Part shown: positions 18,617-27,922 of the stretch, one piece after another
How the letters are laid out: every line of letters starts with the position of its first letter
How positions within the stretch are numbered: position 1 is the stretch's first letter
The notes under the pieces: model-generated
Seen by the model: the letters and a program-made list of their open reading frames with translations, nothing else
What the model was told of the DNA's origin: nothing
The model's database searches: none
Source: Streptomyces sp. SLBN-31
Lineage (GTDB): Bacteria > Actinomycetota > Actinomycetes > Streptomycetales > Streptomycetaceae
Assembly: GCF_006715395.1 (NCBI RefSeq)
Contig: NZ_VFNC01000001.1
Span: 1,798,001 to 1,862,000, forward strand
DNA length: 64,000 nt
Reading direction: 5' to 3'
Made by a program: the position numbers and the translations under genes

Positions 18617-19297
18617 ATGACTGCGATCAGACTGCTCCTCGTCGACGACGACCCCCTGGTGCGGGCCGGCCTGTCACTGATGATGGGCGGTGCGGACGAC
18701 ATCGAGATCGTCGGCGAGGCCGCCGACGGCTCCGAGGTCGAGGCGCTCGTCGACCGCACCCGGCCCGACGTCGTCCTCATGGACATCCGGATGCCGTCGG
18801 TGGACGGTCTCACGGCCACGGAGCGGCTGCGCGCCCGCAAGGACGCCCCGCAGGTCGTCGTCCTGACCACCTTCCACGCCGACGAACAGGTCCTGCGCGC
18901 CCTGCGCGCGGGGGCCGCCGGGTTCGTCCTGAAGGACACCCCGCCCGCCGAGATCGTCGACGCCGTGCGCCGGGTCGCGACCGGCGACCCCGTGCTGTCG
19001 CCCACCGTCACCCGCCAGCTGGTGGAGCACGCCGTGGGCAACGCCGCCGACACGCGACGCGCACGCGCGCGTGAACGCGTCGCACTGCTCAACGACCGCG
19101 AACGCGAGGTCGCCGTCGCGGTCGGCCGGGGTCTGTCCAACGCGGAGATCGCCGCGGACCTCTTCATGAGCGTCGCCACCGTCAAGACCCACGTCTCCCG
19201 CATCCTCGCCAAGCTGGACCTCAACAACCGGGTGCAGATCGCCCTGCTGGCCTACGACGCCGGCCTCCTGGAGGAACCGGGGGACAACGGGCACTAG
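18617..19297 (+). CDS. NarL/FixJ-type response regulator
   Basis: A 226-residue regulator. The receiver domain (about 1-120) has the acidic pair D-D-D, the phospho-acceptor Asp in V-V-L-M-D-I-R-M-P near residue 56 and the conserved K in V-L-K-D. A LuxR-type helix-turn-helix (about 155-215) contains L-S-N-A-E-I-A-A-D-L and V-K-T-H-V-S-R-I-L. Partner of the preceding kinase. It resembles the many orphan-function DesR/NarL pairs in Streptomyces, and targets are not evident. Confidence 0.92.
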   Translation: MTAIRLLLVDDDPLVRAGLSLMMGGADDIEIVGEAADGSEVEALVDRTRPDVVLMDIRMPSVDGLTATERLRARKDAPQVVVLTTFHADEQVLRALRAGAAGFVLKDTPPAEIVDAVRRVATGDPVLSPTVTRQLVEHAVGNAADTRRARARERVALLNDREREVAVAVGRGLSNAEIAADLFMSVATVKTHVSRILAKLDLNNRVQIALLAYDAGLLEEPGDNGH

Positions 19298-19360
19298 AGC
19301 CGGCCGTCGCGCGTTGTCCCGGTACCGGGGACCACCGGCGGGGGACGGGGGAGGGCGGGT

Positions 19361-20554
19361 TTGAGCCACATGGTGGAAGTGATCGACCTTGGGGAGTTCG
19401 GTGACGGCTTCCGCACCGATCCGCATCCGGTCTACGCGCGACTGCGGGAGCGCGGGCCGGTGCACCGGGTGCGTCTGCCGGGGGTCGACGCCCACTACGA
19501 GACCTGGCTCGTCGTCGGCTACGAGGAGGCCCGCGCGGCGCTCGGCGACCCGCGCCTGGCCAAGGACGCCGGCAGGATCGGCACGGAGTTCCTCGACGAG
19601 GAGCTCATCGGCAAGCACCTGCTGGTCACCGACCCGCCCCAGCACACCCGGCTGCGCTCCCTGGTCTCCCGCGCCTTCACCGCGCGCCGCGTGGCCGAAC
19701 TGCGGCCGCGGATACGGCAGATCACCGACGAACTGCTCGACGCGATGCTGCCGCGGGGCCGGGCCGACCTGGTGGACTCCTTCGCGTACCCGCTGCCGAT
19801 CACGGTGATCTGCGAGCTGCTGGGCGTGCCGGAGATGGACCGCGGGGAGTTCCGCCGCATGTCCACGGAGGCGGTGGCGCCGAGCAGTCCGGAGGCCGAG
19901 TACGACGCCTTCGCGCGGCTCGCCGCCTATCTCACCGAGCTGATCGAGGACAAGCGGTGCGCGGGCCCGACCGGCGACCTGCTGAGCGACCTCGTCCGCA
20001 CGACGGCCGAGGACGGCGACCGGCTCTCCCCCGGCGAACTGCGGGGCATGGCCTTCGTCCTGCTGATCGCGGGCCACGAGACGACGGTCAACCTGATCAG
20101 CGGAGCCGTGCACACCCTGCTCAACCACCCCGACCAACTCGCCGCCCTGCGTGCCGACATGAGTCTTGTCGACGCGGCGGTGGAGGAGACCCTGCGGTAC
20201 GAGGGCCCGGTGGAGAACGCCACGTTCCGGTTCGCCGCCGAGACCCTGGAGATCGGCGGCACGAAGATCATGCGGGGCGACGCCGTGATGATCGGCCTGA
20301 GCGCCGCCGACCGCGACGCCTCGCGCTACCCCGTCCCGGACCGCTTCGACCTCCGCCGCGACGCCCGCGGCCACCTGGCCTTCGGCCACGGCATCCACTA
20401 CTGCCTGGGCGCCCCGCTGGCCCGCCTCGAAGCCCGCACGGCGATCCGGACCCTGCTGGAGCGCGCCCCCGATCTCGCCCTCGACGGCCCACCCGGCGAC
20501 TGGCTGCCCGGCATGCTGATGCGCGGGGTCCGCAGCCTCCCGGTGCGCTGGTAG
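19361..20554 (+). CDS. cytochrome P450
   Basis: A 397-residue bacterial class I P450. The I-helix oxygen-binding motif A-G-H-E-T-T is near residue 243, the K-helix E-E-T-L-R near residue 281, and the heme loop F-G-H-G-I-H-Y-C-L-G-A near residue 345 with the Cys thiolate ligand. Overall it resembles the CYP107 family. TTG 19361 is 7 bases after GGGGAGG; ATG 19370 is the alternative. No ferredoxin, ferredoxin reductase or biosynthetic genes are adjacent, so the substrate is unknown. The stop leads into a GC-rich repeat region. Confidence 0.9.
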   Translation: MSHMVEVIDLGEFGDGFRTDPHPVYARLRERGPVHRVRLPGVDAHYETWLVVGYEEARAALGDPRLAKDAGRIGTEFLDEELIGKHLLVTDPPQHTRLRSLVSRAFTARRVAELRPRIRQITDELLDAMLPRGRADLVDSFAYPLPITVICELLGVPEMDRGEFRRMSTEAVAPSSPEAEYDAFARLAAYLTELIEDKRCAGPTGDLLSDLVRTTAEDGDRLSPGELRGMAFVLLIAGHETTVNLISGAVHTLLNHPDQLAALRADMSLVDAAVEETLRYEGPVENATFRFAAETLEIGGTKIMRGDAVMIGLSAADRDASRYPVPDRFDLRRDARGHLAFGHGIHYCLGAPLARLEARTAIRTLLERAPDLALDGPPGDWLPGMLMRGVRSLPVRW

Positions 20555-21205
20555 CCGCGGTCACCGCCGGGCGGGGAGCCCGGTCGCCGCTACCCCGCGC
20601 CAGACAGGCCGCCCGAGGCACCGCCCCGCGGGCTTGGCGGACCTGGGGCGCCCTCGGTGCTGGGTGGTTCAGCGGCCCTGGGGTCGAGTCGCGCCGGGCG
20701 GGATGTCCGTGGTGCTGACTCGTGCGGGGCGGTTTGGCGGGGTTGGGGCGCCCTCTGTGCTGGGCGGTTTGGCGGGGTTGGGGCCCCCTCGGTGCTGGGT
20801 GGTTCAGCGGCCCTGGGGTCGAGTCGCGCCGGGCGGGATGTCCGTGGTGCCGACCCGCGCCGGGCGGTTTGGCGGGCTTGGGGCCCTTCCGCGCCGGGCG
20901 GCCGACCGCGCTCGGCGGCTCACCAGGCTGGGCGGCTTACCACGCCACGCTGCTTACCGCGCCCGGCGGCTTCGCGGGCCTGGGGCCCTTCCGTGCCGGG
21001 TGGTTCAGCGGGCCTGGGGCCGACCCGCACCGGACGGGATGCCCGTGGCGCCGACGTGCGCCGGGCGGGTTCGCGAGCCTGGGGCCTCACCGCCCCGGGC
21101 AGCTCACCGCACCAACCTGCCCACCGCACCAAGCTGCCCACCGCCCCGGGCGGCTCACCGCACCAAGCCGCTTACCGCCCCAAGCTGCCCACCGTGCCCG
21201 GCCGC
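20555..21205. repeat. degenerate GC-rich tandem repeat region without a gene
   Basis: A 65-base unit occurs twice without mismatch (20651-20715 and 20786-20850, period 135) and a third, diverged copy lies near 20992-21055. From about 21105 a shorter motif close to CACCGCACCAAGCTGCC recurs several times. Open frames cross the region in all phases but encode only Gly/Pro/Ala-rich repeats, so I see no gene. It separates the P450 from the 3' end of the dehydrogenase. Confidence 0.75.
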
Positions 21206-22228
21206 TCACCGGAACGCCGACTCCACCCGGCCCGGGATTTCCGCGAGTACCACCGGTCTGCGTTCTCGTCGGGAGATCTCGCAGGCCTCGGCGATCCTGA
21301 GGGCCTGCAGTGCCTCGCGTCCGTCGCACGGGTTCGCCCGTTGCCCGAGCACGACCTCGACGAAGGCGCCCAGCTCGGCCTCGTAGGCGGGTCCGAAGCG
21401 CTCCAGGAACCCCGACCACGGTTTGTCCGCGGCGGGCGGGCCGGTCGGCTCCGTCGAGGCGATCGGCGTGCGGTCGTCCAGGCCGACGACGATCTGGTCC
21501 AGCTCCCCGGCCAGCTCCATGCGGACGTCGTACCCGGCGCCGTTCAACCGCGTCGCCGTGACCGTCGCGAGCGTGCCGTCGTCGAGGGTCAGCAGCGCCG
21601 CGCCCGTGTCGACGTCGCCCGCCTCCCGGAACATGGGCGGCCCGGCGTCCGACCCGGCCGCGTACACGTCGACGACCTCGCGCCCCGTCACCCAGCGCAG
21701 CATGTCGAAGTCGTGGATCAGGGTGTCCCGGTACAGCCCGCCGGACAGCGGCAGCCACGACGGCGGGGGAGGGGCCTGGTCGGACGTGAGGGCGCGGACG
21801 GTGTGCAGCCGCCCGAGCCGGCCCGAGCGCACCGCGTCCCGCGCGCCCTTGTACCCGGTGTCGAAGCGGCGCTGGAACCCCATCTGAAGAATCGTCCCGG
21901 CGGTCTCGACCTCGGAGATCGCGTTGAGCGTGCCCGGCAGATCCAGGGCGATGGGCTTCTCGCAGAAGACCGGGAGCCCCGAGCGTGCTGCCCGACCGAT
22001 CAGTTCGGCGTGGGCGGCGGTCGAGGCGGTGATCACCACGGCGTCGACGCCCCATTTGAAGATCTCGTCCACGCCCGGCGCCGCCGTCTCCCCCAGGCGG
22101 AGCGCGAGCTCCTGGGCCCGCGCGGGATCCGCGTCCGTGAGGATCAGGGACCCCACCTCGCGATTGCGGCTCAGCGTGTTCGCATGGATGGTGCCGATCC
22201 GCCCCGTACCGATGACCCCGATGCGCAT
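21206..22228 (-). CDS. Gfo/Idh/MocA-family oxidoreductase (inositol 2-dehydrogenase-like)
   Basis: A 340-residue NAD(P)-dependent dehydrogenase. The N-terminal Rossmann motif is G-V-I-G-T-G-R-I-G (residues 4-12), and the family catalytic segment F-C-E-K-P-I-A-L lies near residue 93, with a later H-D-F-D-M-L-R-W that carries the conserved His/Asp. Length matches myo-inositol and related sugar dehydrogenases. It is divergent from a GntR regulator with a 10-base palindrome between them, so it is probably induced by the sugar that the regulator senses. Substrate not determined. Confidence 0.88.
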   Translation of the reverse strand: MRIGVIGTGRIGTIHANTLSRNREVGSLILTDADPARAQELALRLGETAAPGVDEIFKWGVDAVVITASTAAHAELIGRAARSGLPVFCEKPIALDLPGTLNAISEVETAGTILQMGFQRRFDTGYKGARDAVRSGRLGRLHTVRALTSDQAPPPPSWLPLSGGLYRDTLIHDFDMLRWVTGREVVDVYAAGSDAGPPMFREAGDVDTGAALLTLDDGTLATVTATRLNGAGYDVRMELAGELDQIVVGLDDRTPIASTEPTGPPAADKPWSGFLERFGPAYEAELGAFVEVVLGQRANPCDGREALQALRIAEACEISRRERRPVVLAEIPGRVESAFR

Positions 22229-22270
22229 GAAAACAAAGTGAGGGTTTGGTGGTCGCGCTGTCAATGCGTA

Positions 22271-22280
22271 TGTCCGGACA
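22271..22280. promoter_or_regulatory. palindrome TGTCCGGACA, candidate GntR operator
   Basis: A perfect 10-base palindrome in the 102-base gap between the divergent dehydrogenase and GntR genes, 42 bases before the dehydrogenase start on its strand. This is where a GntR-type repressor of both genes would be expected to act. TACGCT at 22318-22323 may be the regulator's -10, giving a leaderless message. Confidence 0.45.
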
Positions 22281-22330
22281 ATCGAACTACACAACTTCCC
22301 GTCAACAACGTGTGGAGCTACGCTCGGCGC

Positions 22331-23095
22331 GTGCCGAAACCTGAAGTGGACCCGACCGTGTCGCTCGAACTCAGCGTGGACCGGAGTTCTCCCGTCCCGC
22401 TGTACTTCCAGCTCTCGCAGCAGCTCGAGGCGGCGATCGAGCACGGAGCGCTCACGCCCGGCAGCCTGCTGGGCAACGAGATCGAGCTGGCGGCCCGGCT
22501 CGGCCTGTCCCGCCCCACCGTCCGCCAGGCCATCCAGTCCCTGGTCGACAAGGGCCTGCTGGTGCGCCGCCGGGGGGTCGGCACCCAGGTCGTGCACAGC
22601 CAGGTCAAACGCCCGCTGGAACTCTCCAGCCTCTACGACGACCTGGAGGCGGCCGGCCAGCGCCCCGCGACGAAGGTGCTGGTCAACGCCGTAGTCCCGG
22701 CGACCGCCGAGGTCGCCGCGGCCCTGGGCGTCGCCGAGGACAGCGACGTCCACCAGGTGGAACGGCTGCGCCTCGCGCACGGCGAGCCGATGGCGTACCT
22801 GTGCAACTTCATCCCGCCGGGCCTGCTCGACCTGGACACGGCGCAGCTGGAGGCCACGGGTCTGTACCGGATGATGCGGGCCGTCGGCATCACCCTGCAC
22901 AGCGCCCGGCAGACTATCGGTGCGCGCGCGGCCACCCTGGCGGAGGCCGAGCGCCTCGCCGAGCAGGAGGGCGCCCCGCTGCTGACGATGCAGCGCGTCA
23001 CGTTCGACGACACGGGCAGGGCGGTCGAGTACGGCACGCACACGTACCGGCCGAGCCGCTACTCCTTCGAGTTCCAGCTGCTCGTGCGGGGCTGA
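22331..23095 (+). CDS. GntR-family regulator, HutC subfamily
   Basis: A 254-residue regulator with an N-terminal winged helix (about 20-90; P-L-Y-F-Q-L-S-Q-Q-L, then G-N-E-I-E-L-A-A-R-L-G-L-S-R-P-T-V-R-Q-A) and a UTRA-type effector domain (about 105-245) ending in the F-E-F-Q-L-L-V-R-G typical of HutC members. GTG 22331 is the best-supported start. Its divergent position suggests control of the sugar dehydrogenase. It resembles regulators of sugar or inositol use. Confidence 0.88.
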   Translation: MPKPEVDPTVSLELSVDRSSPVPLYFQLSQQLEAAIEHGALTPGSLLGNEIELAARLGLSRPTVRQAIQSLVDKGLLVRRRGVGTQVVHSQVKRPLELSSLYDDLEAAGQRPATKVLVNAVVPATAEVAAALGVAEDSDVHQVERLRLAHGEPMAYLCNFIPPGLLDLDTAQLEATGLYRMMRAVGITLHSARQTIGARAATLAEAERLAEQEGAPLLTMQRVTFDDTGRAVEYGTHTYRPSRYSFEFQLLVRG

Positions 23096-23269
23096 AGTCC
23101 CGTCTCGGATGTGGGGTCTGTCATAAAGTCACGACAATTGCACGCCCCGAGGAGTGCGCGCGGAACCGCGCCACCAGCCGCGTCGCACCGCCGGCCGGCA
23201 CGCGACGCGTGACCCCGCTCGCTCCCCCGCTCGGCACCCAGCGTGAGCGTGCGGCACAATCGGGCCTTG

Positions 23270-24418
23270 ATGAGCACCTACGGCAACTTCACGGCCCCCA
23301 TAGGCTCCCGGCGTGCCCCGGCCCTGCGCACGGTCGGCACCCGCGAGCGCCGCTCGCACCTGACCGCACCCCGCGTGCCGACGGTCGGCATCGACATCGG
23401 GGGCACCAAGGTCATGGCAGGCGTCGTCGACGCCGACGGCAACATCCTGGAGAAGCTCCGCACGGAGACCCCGGACAAGTCCAAGAGCCCCAAGGTCGTC
23501 GAGGACACCATCGTCGAGCTGGTCCTGGACCTGTCCGACCGCCACGACGTGCACGCCGTCGGCATCGGCGCGGCCGGCTGGGTCGACGCGGACCGCAACC
23601 GCGTGCTGTTCGCCCCCCACCTGTCCTGGCGCAACGAGCCGCTGCGCGACCGCCTCGCCGGGCGCCTCGCCGTGCCGGTCCTGGTCGACAACGACGCCAA
23701 CTCCGCCGCCTGGGCCGAGTGGCGCTTCGGCGCCGGCCGCGGCGAGGACCACCTGGTCATGATCACGCTCGGCACCGGCATCGGCGGCGCGATCCTGGAG
23801 GACGGCCAGGTCAAGCGCGGCAAGTACGGCGTGGCGGGCGAGTTCGGGCACATGCAGGTCGTCCCCGGAGGACACCGCTGCCCGTGCGGCAACCGCGGCT
23901 GCTGGGAGCAGTACAGCTCCGGCAACGCCCTGGTCCGCGAGGCCAAGGAACTGGCCGCCGCCGACTCGCCGGTCGCGTACGGGATCATCGAGCACGTCAA
24001 GGGGCAGATCGGTGACATCACCGGCCCGATGATCACCGAGCTGGCCCGCGAGGGCGACGCGATGTGCATCGAGCTGCTGCAGGACATCGGGCAGTGGCTC
24101 GGCGTCGGCATCGCCAACCTCGCCGCGGCCCTCGACCCCTCCTGCTTCGTCATCGGCGGCGGTGTCTCCGCGGCCGACGACCTGCTCATCGCCCCCGCCC
24201 GCGACGCCTTCAAGCGTCAGCTCACCGGCCGCGGCTACCGCCCCGAGGCCCGTATCGTCCGCGCCCAGCTCGGCCCGGAGGCCGGCATGGTGGGCGCCGC
24301 CGACCTCGCCCGGCTCGTCGCCCGCCGCTTCCGCCGCGCCAACCGGCGCCGGGTCGAGCGCTACGAGCGTTACGCCCGGTACACCGAGGGCCGCCGCTCC
24401 ACCCGGGACACCGCATGA
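23270..24418 (+). CDS. ROK-family sugar kinase (glucokinase-like)
   Basis: A 382-residue ROK kinase. The ATP-binding motif G-I-D-I-G-G-T-K lies near residue 43, the catalytic D-N-D-A-N near residue 143, G-T-G-I-G-G and the zinc motif C-P-C-G-N-R-G-C-W-E near residue 205. There is no N-terminal helix-turn-helix, so it is a kinase and not a ROK repressor. It has an atypical basic N-terminal extension of about 40 residues and a very Arg-rich C-terminus. ATG 23270 follows a -10-like CACAAT (23255-23260), suggesting a leaderless transcript. Coupled to the next gene by an ATGA overlap. Confidence 0.9.
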   Translation: MSTYGNFTAPIGSRRAPALRTVGTRERRSHLTAPRVPTVGIDIGGTKVMAGVVDADGNILEKLRTETPDKSKSPKVVEDTIVELVLDLSDRHDVHAVGIGAAGWVDADRNRVLFAPHLSWRNEPLRDRLAGRLAVPVLVDNDANSAAWAEWRFGAGRGEDHLVMITLGTGIGGAILEDGQVKRGKYGVAGEFGHMQVVPGGHRCPCGNRGCWEQYSSGNALVREAKELAAADSPVAYGIIEHVKGQIGDITGPMITELAREGDAMCIELLQDIGQWLGVGIANLAAALDPSCFVIGGGVSAADDLLIAPARDAFKRQLTGRGYRPEARIVRAQLGPEAGMVGAADLARLVARRFRRANRRRVERYERYARYTEGRRSTRDTA

Positions 24419-24996
24419 CGGCATCGCTGCCGCGTCAGGCGGCGCCCCCGGACGAGCCCGGGCAGCCCGCCGAGGACCGCCGGCACATGATCCGCCGCAG
24501 GGCGCTCACCCTGCTCATCATCGTGCTGCTCATCGGTGTCCCGGCCGGCTATCTGGTGATCTCCGCGAACCAGAGCCGCAACAGCGGCAAGGACAAGGAG
24601 GCCAAGTACTCGGCGACCGGCCTCACCAAGGGCTGGCCGTCGAAGGTCCAGCGCCGCATCTACCAGGTCCCGATGCCGCACCCCTCCGGCAAGGTCGCCT
24701 ACTACGAGACGAACAACTGGAAGACCAGCCGGCTCTACGTCCAGTTCCAGACCCCGGTCCGCAACCTCGACGTCTTCCTCCACGACATGGGCGTCAGCCG
24801 CGCCGACCTCAAGCGCGACGACATCACCATCAGCGCGCGCGACCAGAAGATCACCGGCTGGCGGTTCACCCGCCCCGGCCCCTGGTACGGCCTGGTCCAC
24901 AAGCAGAAGGACCCGGCGCCCACACAGGACGTCATCGTGAACATGTCCGACGCGAACAACCCGTTCTTCTACGTCGTCTCCCGCACTGTTCCGTAG
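24415..24996 (+). CDS. membrane-anchored protein of unknown function
   Basis: A 193-residue protein with a Pro-rich N-terminus, one transmembrane helix (about 28-48) and an extracellular domain of about 140 residues with no family I recognise. It starts inside the stop codon of the ROK kinase, so it is translationally coupled to it, and a terminator hairpin follows two bases after its stop. Partnership with the kinase is inferred from coupling only. Confidence 0.75.
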   Translation: MTASLPRQAAPPDEPGQPAEDRRHMIRRRALTLLIIVLLIGVPAGYLVISANQSRNSGKDKEAKYSATGLTKGWPSKVQRRIYQVPMPHPSGKVAYYETNNWKTSRLYVQFQTPVRNLDVFLHDMGVSRADLKRDDITISARDQKITGWRFTRPGPWYGLVHKQKDPAPTQDVIVNMSDANNPFFYVVSRTVP

Positions 24997-24997
24997 G

Positions 24998-25031
24998 CAG
25001 TCGGCCCCGGCCGGGCCGTCGGGGCCGACTG
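24998..25031. terminator. terminator hairpin
   Basis: Perfect 11-bp stem (24998-25008 with 25021-25031) and a 12-base loop directly after the ROK operon. A TAGAGT hexamer at 25046-25051, just beyond, may be the -10 of the helicase gene. Confidence 0.8.
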
Positions 25032-25096
25032 TCAGACCCCGCCCGTAGAGTCGAAGACGTCTGATCCGACACACGGGCCGGGAGGTGACAGGTCGT

Positions 25097-27922
25097 ATGG
25101 GCGACACGGCTGTGGTGGCCGAACACGCGGGAGCGGGGATCCCCGTCCGCCTCGCCGCCGTCTTCCTGCCCGCGCCCCTGCCCAGGGACGGCCGGATCGC
25201 CTTCTGGGACCCCGACGGCGCCCCGCTGCCCGCCGAGGACACCGAGCTCACCGTCGTACGACCGCACGGCGCGTCCGGCGTCCGGCGCAGGAGCGCCCCA
25301 GCGCTGACCCTTCCCGTCGGCGAGGCCCTGCCCCTCCTGGTCGGCGCCCGCCGTGACCCGGCCGCCCACCCCGCCACCGCCTGCTGGGGAGCGGTCGCAC
25401 TGCACGCGCTGCGGCTCGTCGCCCGCGGCCGGCTGCTGCCCGGCCTGACGGCCACCGGCCACGACGCCTGGCGGGCCGGCCCCCTGGACCCCGACGACAT
25501 CGCGCACCTCAGGGCGGTCGCCGCCGCCCTGCCCCACGAGGGCCACGCGGTCCCGCTGCCCGGCCCCGGCCCGCTGCTGCTGCCCGAGCCGGAGGCGCTG
25601 ATGCGCGCCTTCCTGGACGCGGTCGCGGACACCCTTCCCCGCACTCCGGCCGCCCCGCACGCCTGCGGCAGGCCGTTCGCGGACCGCCGCCCGCAGCGCC
25701 TGCCCGACGCCCAGGACTGGGCCGCGGAGGTCGCCGCCGGCATGGACGCCGGCGTGCGCATCTCCCTCCGCCTGGACCTGTCCGCCTACGAGCTGTTCGA
25801 CGGCGAGGAGTCGGTGCGCACGGCGGGTGCAGCGATCGTCCAGGTGCACAGCCTCGCCGACCCCACCCTCGTCGTCGACGCGGCGGCCTTGTGGGCGGGC
25901 GAGGCGGACGCCGCGTTCGGCCCACGCGCACGCGTGGACGCCGCCCTCGCCGTGCGGCGCGCGGCCCGCATCTGGCCGCCCCTGGACCGGCTCGCCGAAC
26001 AGGACGTGCCCGACGTCCTCGCCCTGCACGACGAGGAGCTGGGCGACCTGCTAGGGGTGGCGGCGACACGTCTCGCGGCGGCGGGCGTCGCCGTGCACTG
26101 GCCCCGGGACCTGGCCCAGGACCTCTCCGCCGCCGCCGTGGTCCGCCCCGCCCCGGGCTCGGCGACCGACGGCACGGGCTTCTTCGAGAGCGAGGAACTC
26201 CTGCAGTTCCGGTGGCAGTTGGCGCTCGGCGGCGACCCGCTCACCGAGGCCGAGATGGACACCCTCGCCGAGGCGCACCGCCCGGTCGTCCGCCTCAGGG
26301 ACCGCTGGGTGCTGGTCGACCCGGCCCTGGTCCGCAGGGCCCGCAAACGGGAACTCGGCCTGCTCGACCCGGTCGACGCCCTGTCCGTCGCCCTCACCGG
26401 CAGCGCGGAGGTCGACGGCGAGACGGTCGAAGCGGTCCCGGTCGGCGCGCTGGCCACCCTGCGCGAGCGCCTCACCACCGGGGTGCGCCCCGCCGAACCC
26501 CCGGCCGGCCTGCACGCCACCCTGCGCGACTACCAACTGCGCGGCCTGGCCTGGCTGGACCTCATGACCTCCCTCGGCCTCGGCGGCTGCCTCGCCGACG
26601 ACATGGGACTCGGCAAGACGATCACGGTCATCGCGCTGCACCTCAAGCGCGCCCACCGCGAACCGACCCTGGTCGTCTGCCCGGCCTCCCTGCTCGGCAA
26701 CTGGCAGCGGGAGATCACCCGCTTCGCGCCCGGCGTCCCCGTCCGCCGCTTCCACGGCCCCGACCGCAGCCTGGAGGACCTCACCGGCGGCTTCGTCCTC
26801 ACCACCTACGGCACCATGCGGACCGCGGCACCGCGCCTCGCCGAGCAGCGCTGGGGCATGGTCGTCGCGGACGAGGCACAGCACGTCAAGAACCCGTACT
26901 CCGCGACGGCGAAGGCACTGCGCACCATCCCCTCGCCGGCACGCGTGGCCCTCACCGGCACGCCCGTCGAGAACAACCTCTCGGAGCTGTGGGCCCTGCT
27001 CGACTGGACCACGCCCGGTCTGCTGGGCCCCCTGAAGTCCTTCCGCGCCCGGCACGCGCGCGCGGTGGAGAACGGCGAGGACGCCGAGGCCGTCGAGCGG
27101 CTCGCCCGCCTGGTCCGGCCCTTCCTGCTGCGCCGCAAGAAGTCCGACCCGGGCATCGTCCCCGAGCTGCCGCCCAAGACGGAGACAGACCACCCCGTAC
27201 CGCTCACCCGTGAACAGGCCTCGCTGTACGAGGCGGTGGTCCGGGAATCGATGCTGGCCATCGAGACGGCGGAGGGCATTGCGCGCAGGGGCCTGGTGCT
27301 GAAGCTGCTCGGCGCGCTGAAACAGATCTGCGACCACCCCGCCCTGTACCTGAAGGAGGAGACGGCCGCCGTGACCGACGGCCGCCTGCTCGCCCGCTCC
27401 GGCAAACTCGCCCTCCTGGACGAGCTGTTGGACACGCTGCTCGCCGAGGACGGCTCGGCGCTCGTCTTCACGCAGTACGTCGGCATGGCCCGGCTGATCA
27501 CCGCCCACCTGGCCGCCCGGGCGGTCCCCGTGGACCTGCTGCACGGCGGCACGCCCGTCCCCGAGCGGGAACGCATGGTGGACCGCTTCCAGGCCGGCGC
27601 GACCCCGGTGCTGGTGCTGTCCCTGAAGGCGGCGGGCACCGGCCTGAACCTCACCCGCGCCGGCCACGTCGTCCACTTCGACCGCTGGTGGAACCCGGCG
27701 GTGGAGGAGCAGGCCACCGACCGCGCCTACCGCATCGGCCAGACCCAGCCGGTGCAGGTCCACCGCCTCATCACGGAGGGCACGGTCGAGGACCGCATCG
27801 CCGAGATGCTGGAGGCCAAGCGCGCCCTGGCCGACGCCATCCTCGGCTCCGGCGAGTCGGCACTGACCGAACTGACCGACCGCGAACTCTCCGACCTGGT
27901 GTCCCTCAGGAGGCCGTCATGA
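25097..27922 (+). CDS. SNF2-family DEAD/DEAH-like helicase
   Basis: A 941-residue SWI2/SNF2 ATPase. The N-terminal half (about 1-440) is the SNF2-associated region of bacterial members. Motif I is D-D-M-G-L-G-K-T near residue 503, motif II D-E-A-Q-H near residue 593, and motif VI Q-A-T-D-R-A-Y-R-I-G-Q near residue 875, all intact. These enzymes translocate on duplex DNA. ATG 25097 has GGAGG 11 bases upstream. The SWIM-finger gene begins inside its stop codon; this helicase-SWIM pairing recurs in actinobacteria and suggests a DNA or chromatin remodelling unit. Confidence 0.93.
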   Translation: MGDTAVVAEHAGAGIPVRLAAVFLPAPLPRDGRIAFWDPDGAPLPAEDTELTVVRPHGASGVRRRSAPALTLPVGEALPLLVGARRDPAAHPATACWGAVALHALRLVARGRLLPGLTATGHDAWRAGPLDPDDIAHLRAVAAALPHEGHAVPLPGPGPLLLPEPEALMRAFLDAVADTLPRTPAAPHACGRPFADRRPQRLPDAQDWAAEVAAGMDAGVRISLRLDLSAYELFDGEESVRTAGAAIVQVHSLADPTLVVDAAALWAGEADAAFGPRARVDAALAVRRAARIWPPLDRLAEQDVPDVLALHDEELGDLLGVAATRLAAAGVAVHWPRDLAQDLSAAAVVRPAPGSATDGTGFFESEELLQFRWQLALGGDPLTEAEMDTLAEAHRPVVRLRDRWVLVDPALVRRARKRELGLLDPVDALSVALTGSAEVDGETVEAVPVGALATLRERLTTGVRPAEPPAGLHATLRDYQLRGLAWLDLMTSLGLGGCLADDMGLGKTITVIALHLKRAHREPTLVVCPASLLGNWQREITRFAPGVPVRRFHGPDRSLEDLTGGFVLTTYGTMRTAAPRLAEQRWGMVVADEAQHVKNPYSATAKALRTIPSPARVALTGTPVENNLSELWALLDWTTPGLLGPLKSFRARHARAVENGEDAEAVERLARLVRPFLLRRKKSDPGIVPELPPKTETDHPVPLTREQASLYEAVVRESMLAIETAEGIARRGLVLKLLGALKQICDHPALYLKEETAAVTDGRLLARSGKLALLDELLDTLLAEDGSALVFTQYVGMARLITAHLAARAVPVDLLHGGTPVPERERMVDRFQAGATPVLVLSLKAAGTGLNLTRAGHVVHFDRWWNPAVEEQATDRAYRIGQTQPVQVHRLITEGTVEDRIAEMLEAKRALADAILGSGESALTELTDRELSDLVSLRRPS

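Noticed and set aside
17299..19297. Kinase-regulator pair as the DosS/DosR-type regulator of the nar island
   Set aside because: The kinase has only membrane helices and no heme-binding GAF domains, and the pair lies 14 kb from the feo genes and over 20 kb from the boxes with no dyads of that type near it.
20657..21200. Long plus-strand frame leading into the GntR gene
   Set aside because: It only reads through G/C-rich repeats and the antisense of the dehydrogenase; GTG 22331 is the supported GntR start.
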